From assembly GCF_016587435.1 (NCBI RefSeq), contig NZ_BNJJ01000002.1:372001-436000 (forward strand): a stretch of 64,000 nt of DNA, written 5' to 3'. Source of the DNA: Dictyobacter formicarum. GTDB taxonomy: Bacteria; Chloroflexota; Ktedonobacteria; Ktedonobacterales; Ktedonobacteraceae. Under the pieces are notes generated by a model. It was given only the letters and a program-made list of their open reading frames with translations, had not been told where the DNA came from and did no database searches. A program made the translations under genes and the position numbers. This document shows positions 27,825 to 36,350 of this stretch, piece by piece (the stretch's first letter is position 1; each line of letters begins with the position of its first letter).

Positions 27825-28433
27825 CTATGCAATGGAAAATTGCGAGCAGAATCTTTTAAATGCCGCTGCAACTTGCTGGTATGTAGCTTCAGAAGTACCC
27901 CTATTTTGAATTATCTCATCGACCATGGCCAGTTTAGCGGTAATATCTGGCTGAGCTTTAATACGTGCTTGAGCCTCCTCCAGACTGATAGCGTTTCTCT
28001 GCATAAGGCGTTGCATTTGCTGCTCTTCAGGACATAAGATAAGCCATTTAGCATGACAAAAAGAGCTGGAGCCGCCTTCCAGCAATTTGACTGCATCTAA
28101 AACTGCAATTCCGTGGGGGCTAACTTTTTCCAGTTCCTTTTGTATCGCTTGATGCACTTCCGGATGAACGATGCTCTCTAGTTGTTTCATTGCCTCCGGA
28201 TCATGGAATACGATCGCACCTAATGCTTTACGATCTATGCTTCCATCTATAGCAACCACTTGTGGCCCAAAACATTCTGCTACCCGTATGGCAATAGGTT
28301 GATCGCGTTCATATAAACGGTGTACTAACAAGTCCGCATCAATATACCTTTCAGCCCCCAATTGCACCAACATCTGCCCAACAGACGTTTTTCCACAGGC
28401 TATATTACCAGTAATCCCTATTACATACGGCAT
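27825..28433 (-). CDS. coaE: Dephospho-CoA kinase
   Basis: This 202-residue P-loop kinase catalyses the last step of coenzyme A synthesis, the ATP-dependent phosphorylation of dephospho-CoA. The Walker A region is GITGNIACGKTSV at residues 6-18. The motif YIDADLLVHRLYERD and the IVHPEVHQAIQ stretch are typical of CoaE, as is the RMxxQ-like lid region (RLMQRNAISLEEAQARIKAQ). Length is normal. GGGAGG lies 14 nt upstream of the ATG, a long spacing, but no better start exists. Confidence 0.93.
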   Translation of the reverse strand: MPYVIGITGNIACGKTSVGQMLVQLGAERYIDADLLVHRLYERDQPIAIRVAECFGPQVVAIDGSIDRKALGAIVFHDPEAMKQLESIVHPEVHQAIQKELEKVSPHGIAVLDAVKLLEGGSSSFCHAKWLILCPEEQQMQRLMQRNAISLEEAQARIKAQPDITAKLAMVDEIIQNRGTSEATYQQVAAAFKRFCSQFSIA

Positions 28434-28466
28434 ATAGAAGTTTTTAACCTCCCTTAGATACTCTCT

Positions 28467-28495
28467 ATTATATAGTATAAACGAATTCTTCTAAA
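28467..28495 (-). promoter_or_regulatory. Possible sigma-70 promoter of coaE
   Basis: On the minus strand a perfect TATAAT (28472-28467) lies 17 nt from TTTAGA (28495-28490), which matches four of six -35 positions. It is 33 nt upstream of the coaE ATG. Confidence 0.45.
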
Positions 28496-28800
28496 TAAGA
28501 GCATACAAATTTATACGAATGGCATCATTCTTCACGTTGGTTTCCTTACAAAAAGAATTTACCATCTCATTAATTGTACCAAAAGCCACAATGCCTCTAC
28601 ATTATTTTCCTTGTCCCATTCGTTTATACAACTATATAACTGAACAAAAATGCTGACACATGTACGAAATGGCCGTAGATATGCTTGATAGTAAGATAGT
28701 GCTGAATAAAAAAGACAAAAGTCCTCATTCTTTCAATATCCCTTCGCTTGATAGTGTATACTTGCGATGTAACCTTAACAACACTACTGGAAGGAATAAA
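28496..28800. other. Divergent intergenic region between coaE and the caspase-fold gene
   Basis: The region is AT-rich with no convincing gene. An in-frame extension of the caspase-fold gene back to 28660 has no ribosome-binding site. No clear promoter for the plus-strand gene was found. Confidence 0.5.
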
Positions 28801-30642
28801 ATGTATTCTGGAGAGTTGACAAAAACGCCACCTGAGAAAGAGCCACCAAGGCATATAGGGCTGATTGTCGGTGTGAATCAGTATCAAGATAGTACGTTTC
28901 ATCCACTACAATTCGCAGAAAATGATGCCCGGGCACTTGCTCAATGGTTGGTTAATAACAAAGGGGGTAAATGGTCGCCCCCGGATGTGCAGCTCGTACA
29001 GGGTCAACATGCCACCAGGGAACTTATTGAATCTCTGATTACACAAATATGCCTTCATAAAGCAGAGGAAGGGGATTCAATCCTGCTTTATTTTGCTGGC
29101 CACGCCTTTATTGACGAACGTACAGGCGAGGGATATCTGGCCCTGACGAATTCACGCTACCAGGACCCGAGTACCTGCTTGAGCCTTCATTCTTTTTCTC
29201 AGCATGTTCTGACCCGGAGCAAAGCCACACAAATTTTGTGTATTTTTGATTGTTTCCAGACGGGGCAGATCTGGAGTATGCGTCGTACTTCTCCCTTTGA
29301 TTCCAAACCGCTATTGGGCAATTCAGTGCTTTCTATGCTACAATCGCAGCCTGATCGATTGTTTATGTGCTCGTGTCGTGGAAACGAAAATGTCCCTGAA
29401 GGCGGTGCACGTGGGTTGGGCCCTTTTATCCATCAAATGATCCTTGGTCTTTGTGGTCCGGCGGTTGATCCAGGTACAGGAGCGGTTACCTTATCCAAAT
29501 TGCATGCCTACCTCTTTGGTGCCCTCGGTGAGCAGCAGCGCCCGCAACTCTTTGGGCAACAACAGGTTCCATTTAGCATTGTGGGGGATATTCCAGAGGT
29601 AGCTCCTGTCAAGCAGACTATGGCAACCAATTTCTCAGGCAGCTTTCAATCAGGCGCAGAATCACCATCCAGTAGCCTGCTTTTGAAAAAGAACATGCCT
29701 TTTGGGGCTGCCGCGTCAACAGCTACAGCGCCACCAGTACAAACATCTTCCCCATCCACATCAGGACATCTTTTGTCTTCGGTACTGGAACAACAACGTG
29801 AGCAGCAGGGACAACAAATGGTGGCCCGTGCGCAACAATTATTTCAGGCGCAAAATTATGGTGAGGCTTTTAACCTGGTAGAACAAATTCTGCAGGGAAT
29901 GCCTAATAATCTGCAAGCTTTGATATTAAAGGGACAGTTGCTGGGTACCGCAGCTCGCTACACCGAAGCCCAACAGACTATCGAGCATATTCTCCAGTTG
30001 GATCCGAATAATGCGATGGGCTGGAGTATGCAAGCTGTAGTTTTAAGCAATCTGGGACAACACCAGCAGGCGCTTAATGCGGTGGAGCGCTCGCTGGAAC
30101 TGGATCCTCAAAATCCGGAAACTTATGCCATTAAAAATACTATTATGAGCAATCTGGCTATGACCCAGACACAAACGACCGATCAATCCAAAAGTAAGTT
30201 CAATGCCGACGAAGCTCCTAAAAGTGCCGCGAAGAGCTTTATGCTAGGACTCTCACTCAGCATCCTTGGCATTGTCGCTGGCTTGATTGGTATTGGGCTT
30301 ATGGCATTTGTCGCCTCAAGCCCCTATATCGGGCTCTTTGTCATCAGTATAGCTATAGCTATACTCTGTGTAAATGCAGCCAGAGGCGCTTTTCGCTACG
30401 GGTTTGCACTGCTAGCTGAAACCATTCTGGTCTCTGTCGTGCTCGCGGCTATCCTGGGAGCCATGTACAAAGTTGGTCAGTCATCTTTGATCCACCAGAT
30501 CAATCTGCATCCGTCATTATTTATGCCTATAATGACTCTAGTAGCCTGGTTGATTATTGCTGCTGTCGTGCCACCAGTTCTGGCTCTGGGCGGCTTTATC
30601 GGCGGCTTCCCTGGGCGTCTACGCCAAAAGAAAGGCAGGTAG
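28801..30642 (+). CDS. Caspase-fold (C14) protease with TPR repeats and four membrane helices
   Basis: This is a 613-residue protein. Residues of about 15-270 form a caspase/metacaspase-like domain, starting GLIVGVNQYQD. The catalytic His101 is in LLYFAGHAF and Cys151 in CIFDCFQTG. A Ser/Pro/Gln-rich linker (about 275-340) leads to two to three TPR units (about 340-455; AQQLFQAQNYGEAFNLVEQIL, ALNAVERSLELDPQNPETYAI). Four membrane helices lie at about 479-607. The ATG at 28801 follows GGAAGGA by 5 nt. Bacterial caspase-like proteases act in cell death, signalling or defence. Membrane anchoring through the C-terminus with TPRs for partner binding suggests a membrane-linked proteolytic switch, but its targets are unknown. 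Confidence 0.85.
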   Translation: MYSGELTKTPPEKEPPRHIGLIVGVNQYQDSTFHPLQFAENDARALAQWLVNNKGGKWSPPDVQLVQGQHATRELIESLITQICLHKAEEGDSILLYFAGHAFIDERTGEGYLALTNSRYQDPSTCLSLHSFSQHVLTRSKATQILCIFDCFQTGQIWSMRRTSPFDSKPLLGNSVLSMLQSQPDRLFMCSCRGNENVPEGGARGLGPFIHQMILGLCGPAVDPGTGAVTLSKLHAYLFGALGEQQRPQLFGQQQVPFSIVGDIPEVAPVKQTMATNFSGSFQSGAESPSSSLLLKKNMPFGAAASTATAPPVQTSSPSTSGHLLSSVLEQQREQQGQQMVARAQQLFQAQNYGEAFNLVEQILQGMPNNLQALILKGQLLGTAARYTEAQQTIEHILQLDPNNAMGWSMQAVVLSNLGQHQQALNAVERSLELDPQNPETYAIKNTIMSNLAMTQTQTTDQSKSKFNADEAPKSAAKSFMLGLSLSILGIVAGLIGIGLMAFVASSPYIGLFVISIAIAILCVNAARGAFRYGFALLAETILVSVVLAAILGAMYKVGQSSLIHQINLHPSLFMPIMTLVAWLIIAAVVPPVLALGGFIGGFPGRLRQKKGR

Positions 30643-30657
30643 CATACGCTACCTGCC
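30634..30657 (-). terminator. Hairpin terminator of the ABC-F gene overlapping the convergent stop codon
   Basis: GGCAGGTAGC (30634-30643) pairs perfectly with GCTACCTGCC (30648-30657) around a 4-nt loop. On the minus strand it is followed by TTTCTTTT. The stem includes the TAG stop of the caspase-fold gene, so the two convergent genes share this DNA. Confidence 0.7.
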
Positions 30658-30677
30658 TGGTGGCCGTACTGGCTTTT

Positions 30678-32615
30678 CTAGCTGGCCATATCTGCCAACT
30701 GCTCCCATTCTTTCAACAATTCATCAACCCGTGCTCGAGCTTGCTCATAGTCTGATGAGAGCTGAGTTAATTTTTCGGCATCCGCTTCAAGTGCAGCCTG
30801 CGAAAGAGCGTCTTCTAAGGATTTCACCTGTGCCTCGGCTTTCTCTACATCCTTCTCGACATCTTCCAATGTCCGAGTTTTGACTTTTCCATTCTTTTTA
30901 CCACTGGTCTTACCGGACGCCGCGGCTTTAGCTGGCGCGGCTTTAACAGGCGTCTTATTGCTGGATGTGCTCAGCACTATTTGCTGATGGCGCGTTCGGT
31001 ATTCGGTGTAATTGCCCTGGTAAGGATAGAGTACCTTCCCTTCGATCGCCCACACTTTGGTGGCCAGACTATCAATAAAGTAGCGGTCGTGAGAGACGAA
31101 AAGCAGGGTTCCTTCGAATTCACTTAAAACCTCTTCCAGGAACTGACGCGATTGTAAATCCAGATGGTTGGTTGGTTCGTCCAACACCATCAAATTTGAA
31201 CCCTGCAAGGTCAGTTTGGCCAGGGCTACGCGGCTTCTTTCACCACCACTCAGGCTACCAATTTGCTTGAACACATCGTCACCAGAGAAGAGGAAACGTC
31301 CTAGAAAGCTGCGGGCACCTTCTTCGCTTAATGCGCTGACCTGGCGTATTTCATCGACAATGTTGCGCTCCATGTTTAAACCAGTATGGGTCTGAGAATA
31401 ATAACCAATACGCACCCCATGACCAATATGTACCTGACCATTGAGTGGAGGCAACTCTCCAATCAATGTGCGCAGCAGGGTAGTCTTACCCGTACCGTTA
31501 GGCCCAATCAGGCCAATGCGATCACCACGCAATAATTCCAGGTCCGCCACCTGGACGAGCACATTTGCTTCGTTCTCTGGTGGTCGAAACGATTTCGTGC
31601 CCTTACCATAGCCAACGGCTAATTTCTGCGTCGAAATGACCACCAGGCCGCTATCAGCAACAGGAGTGAATTCGAAGTTGAGTTCCGGCATATCTTGTGG
31701 ACGGGCTACACGCTCCATCCGATCCAGCAAGGTTTGCCGACCGCGCGCCTCTCGGCTGCGCTGGCCAGCTTTATAACGTCGAATGAACTCTTCTGTATGT
31801 GCAATATAAGCTTGTTGCGCATCATACTCACGACGCCGCCTCTCCATGCGTTCTTCACGCAGTGAGAGATATTTTGTATAGTTGCCTGGATATTCCTCGA
31901 TGCGCTCAAATGCTAGCTCGATGGTACGCGACACTACTTTGTCCAAAAAGTAGCGGTCGTGAGCCACAATGACCATGGCGCCTTTCCAGGATGATAAGTA
32001 GGTTTCGAGCCATTCAAGGGTGGCCAGATCTAAGTGGTTGGTTGGCTCATCAAGCAATAACACTTCTGGCTCTTGTAACAGGAGTTTTCCCAGTGCTGCA
32101 CGCGTTTGCTGACCACCACTTAACTGCATAACTGGCGCGGACTGCTGGTCACGCGTGAACTCAAGCCCATCCAATACCTGATCAACTCGATTTTCATAAG
32201 TATAGCCGCCAGCGTGTTCATAACGTGCCTGCAATTGATCATAACGCTGCAACAACATCTGATGCTGATCAGTATCTGGCTGTGTCGATGACATTTCCAT
32301 TGCCAGTTCACTAAGCTCTTGCTCCCACTGCCGCAGTTCTGTGAAAACCGAGAGCATCTCTTCGCGAAGACTATTATCAGGATGGAAATCTGTCACCTGT
32401 GTGAGATATCCAATGCGGGTGTTACGAGCAATAGCAACTGAGCCTTCATCAGGTTCTTCCCGTCCAGCCAAAATATTGAGCAAGGTCGACTTTCCGGCTC
32501 CATTGGGTCCAACGAGGCCGATCCTATCTTGTGGATCAATTTGAAAATTTAGGCCAGAAAATATTCTCTCTGCCCCAAATGACTTCCCTAAATTTATAAC
32601 ACTGATTACTGGCAT
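30678..32615 (-). CDS. ABC-F family ATPase
   Basis: This 645-residue protein has two ABC domains and no membrane segment. Walker A motifs are GPNGAGKST (residues 36-44) and GPNGTGKTT (about 370), with signatures LSGGQQTR and LSGGERSR. The inter-domain linker (about residues 235-320) is rich in Arg and Glu. The C-terminus is a Lys/Ala-rich region and a coiled coil (EKDVEKAEAQVKSLEDAL). ABC-F proteins bind the ribosomal E site and rescue stalled translation or give antibiotic resistance. The C-terminal coiled coil resembles Uup and YdiF types, so a housekeeping translation factor is more likely than a resistance determinant. Confidence 0.92.
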   Translation of the reverse strand: MPVISVINLGKSFGAERIFSGLNFQIDPQDRIGLVGPNGAGKSTLLNILAGREEPDEGSVAIARNTRIGYLTQVTDFHPDNSLREEMLSVFTELRQWEQELSELAMEMSSTQPDTDQHQMLLQRYDQLQARYEHAGGYTYENRVDQVLDGLEFTRDQQSAPVMQLSGGQQTRAALGKLLLQEPEVLLLDEPTNHLDLATLEWLETYLSSWKGAMVIVAHDRYFLDKVVSRTIELAFERIEEYPGNYTKYLSLREERMERRRREYDAQQAYIAHTEEFIRRYKAGQRSREARGRQTLLDRMERVARPQDMPELNFEFTPVADSGLVVISTQKLAVGYGKGTKSFRPPENEANVLVQVADLELLRGDRIGLIGPNGTGKTTLLRTLIGELPPLNGQVHIGHGVRIGYYSQTHTGLNMERNIVDEIRQVSALSEEGARSFLGRFLFSGDDVFKQIGSLSGGERSRVALAKLTLQGSNLMVLDEPTNHLDLQSRQFLEEVLSEFEGTLLFVSHDRYFIDSLATKVWAIEGKVLYPYQGNYTEYRTRHQQIVLSTSSNKTPVKAAPAKAAASGKTSGKKNGKVKTRTLEDVEKDVEKAEAQVKSLEDALSQAALEADAEKLTQLSSDYEQARARVDELLKEWEQLADMAS

Positions 32616-32831
32616 ATGTCTTCACCCAAATTCAAAAGCATAGTTTTATCATATACGTTTGGGCTAGCGTATCATATCAGCTTGCCCTATGCAAGAGTTC
32701 GTGCGTCCCCGGCGCTACAACCCGGAGCACCTATCGATCATACAAAATGCTTAGTACCATTTAGTGCTATTATAAATGGAGCGTAACCTATTGTAGCCAA
32801 TCTCATAAGTCAGACAGCAACCAGCAAGAGG

Positions 32832-32861
32832 TTGGCTGAACTTATGCGATTATGATATACT
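32832..32861 (+). promoter_or_regulatory. Probable sigma-70 promoter of the pyrE-like gene
   Basis: TTGGCT (32832-32837) and TATACT (32856-32861) are separated by 18 nt, about 40 nt upstream of the GTG start codon. Confidence 0.55.
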
Positions 32862-32900
32862 TATAAAACAAATCCTTCTGCTAAGAGAAAGGATGCTGAG

Positions 32901-33572
32901 GTGGCGAAAGAGCAGTCTCTGGATAATCTGTGGTTGGCCCAAATACTATTCGATTTGGGAGGTGTACAATTTGGTAACTTTACGGTAAGTGAATCTGCTG
33001 TAAGTTCTCCCATTTTCGTAAATCCCAAAGTTTTAATTAGTAACCCAACCGCACTTCGTGTTGCAAGTAAGTTGATGCAACAAGAAATTAATTTAGCCCA
33101 ATCATTACGTCGTCCACGTGTTCACCCCTTCTCCGTTATTGCGGGGGTCCCAGTCGGTGGACTCTTATTGGCCACAGCCTACTCATTAGAAACAAATATT
33201 CCTCTTATCTATGCACGCAGCCGTCCTGAGGGAACCGGCAAACGTGGAATAGAAGGACATTTTAAACAAGGTGATACGGCTATTATCATCGACGATCTCA
33301 TCACTCGCGGTGGAAGTATCCTCGAAACGACATCGCTTCTTGAGGAAAATGGCCTGAAAGTAAAAGATGTAATCGTTCTTATTGACCGCGAACATGGCGC
33401 CGCCGAGCGTTTACGCCGTCATGGATATAATTTGATAAGCATCTTAAAGCTCGATGTAATGCTTACTCACTATATGTCGAAAGGTTTGATTACGGAAGAA
33501 ACCTATCGTACATGTGCTGAGTATTTACGCGCTAAACAGGGCGAGCCACATACTGGCACACTCGGTTTATAA
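32901..33572 (+). CDS. pyrE: Orotate phosphoribosyltransferase-like protein
   Basis: This 223-residue type I phosphoribosyltransferase has the PRPP-binding motif TAIIIDDLITRGG at residues 126-138 and the preceding flexible loop YARSRPEGTGKRG (105-117). The N-terminal hood (LAQILFDLGGVQFGNFTVSE...SPIFV) and AGVPVGGL are typical of orotate phosphoribosyltransferase, which converts orotate and PRPP to OMP in pyrimidine synthesis. No other pyr gene is nearby, so assignment to the exact substrate is by family only. The GTG start at 32901 has AAAGGA 7 nt upstream. A strong terminator follows. Confidence 0.85.
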   Translation: MAKEQSLDNLWLAQILFDLGGVQFGNFTVSESAVSSPIFVNPKVLISNPTALRVASKLMQQEINLAQSLRRPRVHPFSVIAGVPVGGLLLATAYSLETNIPLIYARSRPEGTGKRGIEGHFKQGDTAIIIDDLITRGGSILETTSLLEENGLKVKDVIVLIDREHGAAERLRRHGYNLISILKLDVMLTHYMSKGLITEETYRTCAEYLRAKQGEPHTGTLGL

Positions 33573-33585
33573 TCACTACTTATCC

Positions 33586-33625
33586 AGGAAGGGCAGCAAA
33601 AATTGCTGCCCTTCCTTTTTATTTT
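33586..33625 (+). terminator. Rho-independent terminator of pyrE
   Basis: A perfect 12-bp stem (33586-33597 with 33605-33616, AGGAAGGGCAGC) has a 7-nt loop and is followed by TTTTATTTTTT. It also separates the convergent MutS-like gene. Confidence 0.92.
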
Positions 33626-33644
33626 TTAGGCCTCTCACTAATGA

Positions 33645-35510
33645 TTAGGATGAAATCGCATCCCAGTTTATCGGCAACCCTTCCATCTGCATGATCCGTA
33701 AAGCATTACGAGTTGGACTGGGTCCTTCGCGCAACAGGTACTCAAATACCATTTGTCCATCAATAATATTCTCACGGAAATGGGCGTTTTTGATGATTGG
33801 AAAGAGCTCTGAAAGTTTGACCAGTTCGAGGTCATGGGTCGAGATGGCACCGGTACACTTCTTTTCCACCAGCGCACGCATGTATGCCTCGCTGCCAATG
33901 AGGCGTTCGTAGTTATTGGTGCCTTTAAAGATTTCGTCAATTAAGAAAAAGATGGGATAACGTGTGTTCTCATCAATGGCGTCCAATAAACTTTTCAAGC
34001 GCCGTACCTCGGCGTAGAAATACGAGTAACCATCAGCCAACGAGTCGGTTACACGTATACAGGCATAAATTTCAAATAGTGAGGCACGTAGCAAACTGGC
34101 GTTGACTACACTTCCAGCATATGACAGACAAAGATTAACACCCAGGGTCCGTAAAAAGGTACTTTTACCCGCCATGTTGGAGCCGGTAATCAGTAAAATT
34201 TCTCCATCTTCCTCCATCTGGAAGTCATTGACAACTTTGCGCTCTTTCTTGATCATTGGATGGCCCAATTCTCGGGCTTGAAAAACGGTGGCGGCTCTGG
34301 TTTGTTTGCCAGTCACAATCTCAGGGAATGTATACTCTGGATTGAGATAGGCAAAGTTAGCCAGCGAACAGATGGCTTCCAGTTCATACCAGACATCTAA
34401 CCAGATAGGAAGATACTGCGCAATCAAAGCTTTGCATTGATCCAATCGATATGCGGTAATAGCTCCAATCGGTATGAGAGCATTCAGGATGGCCCAGGCT
34501 TCAGGACTGCGCGCTAGTGTGGCCAGGCTGGTGATCCGTTCCAACTGCTTTAAAAGCAGTGAGGGGCGACGATCTCCATGCTCAAAGAATGGGGCGCAAA
34601 GAGTGCGCAGGCGCGATTTTTTGGTATATGGATATTTTTCAAGATAGCTAAAAATGAATTGCAGTTGCCCAAAGGCTACTCGCTGTGTGTGCGTATCCTC
34701 AGCCAGATGGCCCTGCTCTCTTTTGGTCATCAAGTACCAGATAAATGAGGCAATCAGAGTAATGACACAAAACAGGGGCGATATGTGTTCAAAAACAAAC
34801 AGCAACACCGATAGATAAAATAAGGCCACCAGTCCACATGCCACTAGTAGAGAGGAGAGGGTTTGTTTGGACTCTGCCTGCGCCTCAAGCCAGTCTAAAA
34901 GACGATCTCCGTCAACTGGGCCACTGGTAAAACGCGTTGCAAACAACGAATACAATAACAATTTATGGCGAAAGCGGGTCAATGGAATCAGTTCGCGCAC
35001 CAGTGTCTGGCGATCTTGAATGATGTCGATATCAGGCTCTGGCTCTAATAGCCAATCACGCAAACGTAACGTCCCTTCTAAAGAGACGGCGGTATTTAGT
35101 AAACGGTGTAAGGAACGCTCGCCACTAATATCCAGGTCAATTTCAAAGGGATGATCTACTTCTTGCTCCTCACGTGGTGGCACTGGTGGCATACCATCCC
35201 AATTGAGATTCAATCGCGCTTGCTGGGCCTCTAACATGCGCAACCAGACTTGATAGCGCAAGACGCTTTGATTCACATTGGGTTGAAAGCGAGCCAGCAA
35301 ATAAAAACCCAGGCAGGTCGCCAGTAAAAAAATAAAGCCTAGCCAATGTACGGTGGCCAGGCCAACAATGGTCAGAAAGATTCCTCCACCAACAACTCCA
35401 AGTGTCCTGACTTTATTGTTCTGGTCAAGTTGCCGGGTTTGCGCTAATCGATGCTGTATATGCTCAAGCTGTCGCTCAAGAATCTTTTGTTTTGAGAACG
35501 TTGATTCCAT
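33645..35510 (-). CDS. Membrane-anchored MutS-like ATPase
   Basis: This 621-residue protein carries the MutS core and ATPase domains but no mismatch-recognition domain. The Walker A motif is TGSNMAGKSTFLRTLG (about 440), Walker B is FFLIDEIFKGTNNYER (about 520), and the trans-acting AISTHDLEL motif follows. Two hydrophobic hairpins lie at about residues 34-68 and 210-250, so the protein is probably membrane bound. This architecture is a recurrent MutS-related family in Bacteroidota and Chloroflexota with no established role in mismatch repair. The ATG at 35510 is preferred over a GTG at 35546 because an AAGGG lies upstream, although its spacing of 11 nt is long. Confidence 0.85.
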   Translation of the reverse strand: MESTFSKQKILERQLEHIQHRLAQTRQLDQNNKVRTLGVVGGGIFLTIVGLATVHWLGFIFLLATCLGFYLLARFQPNVNQSVLRYQVWLRMLEAQQARLNLNWDGMPPVPPREEQEVDHPFEIDLDISGERSLHRLLNTAVSLEGTLRLRDWLLEPEPDIDIIQDRQTLVRELIPLTRFRHKLLLYSLFATRFTSGPVDGDRLLDWLEAQAESKQTLSSLLVACGLVALFYLSVLLFVFEHISPLFCVITLIASFIWYLMTKREQGHLAEDTHTQRVAFGQLQFIFSYLEKYPYTKKSRLRTLCAPFFEHGDRRPSLLLKQLERITSLATLARSPEAWAILNALIPIGAITAYRLDQCKALIAQYLPIWLDVWYELEAICSLANFAYLNPEYTFPEIVTGKQTRAATVFQARELGHPMIKKERKVVNDFQMEEDGEILLITGSNMAGKSTFLRTLGVNLCLSYAGSVVNASLLRASLFEIYACIRVTDSLADGYSYFYAEVRRLKSLLDAIDENTRYPIFFLIDEIFKGTNNYERLIGSEAYMRALVEKKCTGAISTHDLELVKLSELFPIIKNAHFRENIIDGQMVFEYLLREGPSPTRNALRIMQMEGLPINWDAISS

Positions 35511-35729
35511 ATATTTTTTTACCCTTAAAGGTTGATGTAAAGACACTGCTTAACATGTTCAAAAGTTAGATATCGACTCTATATACATATAAGCTTTTAC
35601 AGCCATTTGGTTGCAATACAACCGATCATCCCGGAAACGTCTGTATCAGCGCATAGTATTTTGCTCCAATCCCCATCTACAATCCGTCACAGAGAACAGC
35701 GGCCAGATCAAGTATGAATCAACGTTGAG

Positions 35730-36350
35730 CTAAAGCGCGTTCAGCAGGCCATGGACAAAATGCGTGCTGACCGCGAGCCAATCGAATCTCTGCGTCCAGG
35801 CAACCCAGTCCTGTTGCCTGGGCCAGCCTGGCTTGTAGCGTGGTACCATGTCCCTTGGCATAACAATCGCCCACTTACTGCCTTCTCCAAGACCGCCCGG
35901 CGTAATCCTCACTGAAATATTAAAAACCGTCTCGTTGGGTAGCCGCTGTTTCCAATCAGGCATCTGCTTTAACAACGGCTCATACCGCCATTGGCTGAAC
36001 AGGACCGGGTGTTCTTGTTCCTGGGGAGTACGTCGTAGCGTCAGTACCTGCCCGACAACTGCGCTCCGCTCCCACTCAGGGAAGCGCAATGAGACACTGT
36101 AGCGGTACTCATCCAAACCTGTTGCGGCGATAAAAGCGGCAAGATCTTCTAGTTGACAGCGTTTTTCAGTATCGCTTTGCCAGATTTTCACCATGGCATC
36201 CAGGCGCTTTTTTTTGTCTTCTGTACTTAATTGGGCCAATGAGCCAGTATCGGGAGGATATCCTTCAGTTCCCATTGCCGATGTACCTTTCATCATATCG
36301 ATATAACCAGACTTCAGGGCTACACATTTAGCGTAAGCCAGGCTTTCCAT
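35730..36350 (-). CDS. Hypothetical protein overlapping the pseudouridine synthase gene
   Basis: I do not recognise this family. From the Met at 36350 the frame encodes 206 residues with no signal peptide or membrane segment. It is rich in Trp and Arg (SQWRYEPLLKQMPDWKQRL, RYKPGWPRQQDWVAWTQRFDW). An acidic-basic helical N-terminal half precedes a beta-rich C-terminal half (VFNISVRITPGGLGEGSKWAIVMP). The start is uncertain, because no ribosome-binding site is visible at 36350 and an alternative Met lies at 36296. Either a 31-nt overlap with the upstream gene or a later start is possible. It is probably cotranslated with the upstream synthase. Confidence 0.55.
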   Translation of the reverse strand: MESLAYAKCVALKSGYIDMMKGTSAMGTEGYPPDTGSLAQLSTEDKKKRLDAMVKIWQSDTEKRCQLEDLAAFIAATGLDEYRYSVSLRFPEWERSAVVGQVLTLRRTPQEQEHPVLFSQWRYEPLLKQMPDWKQRLPNETVFNISVRITPGGLGEGSKWAIVMPRDMVPRYKPGWPRQQDWVAWTQRFDWLAVSTHFVHGLLNAL

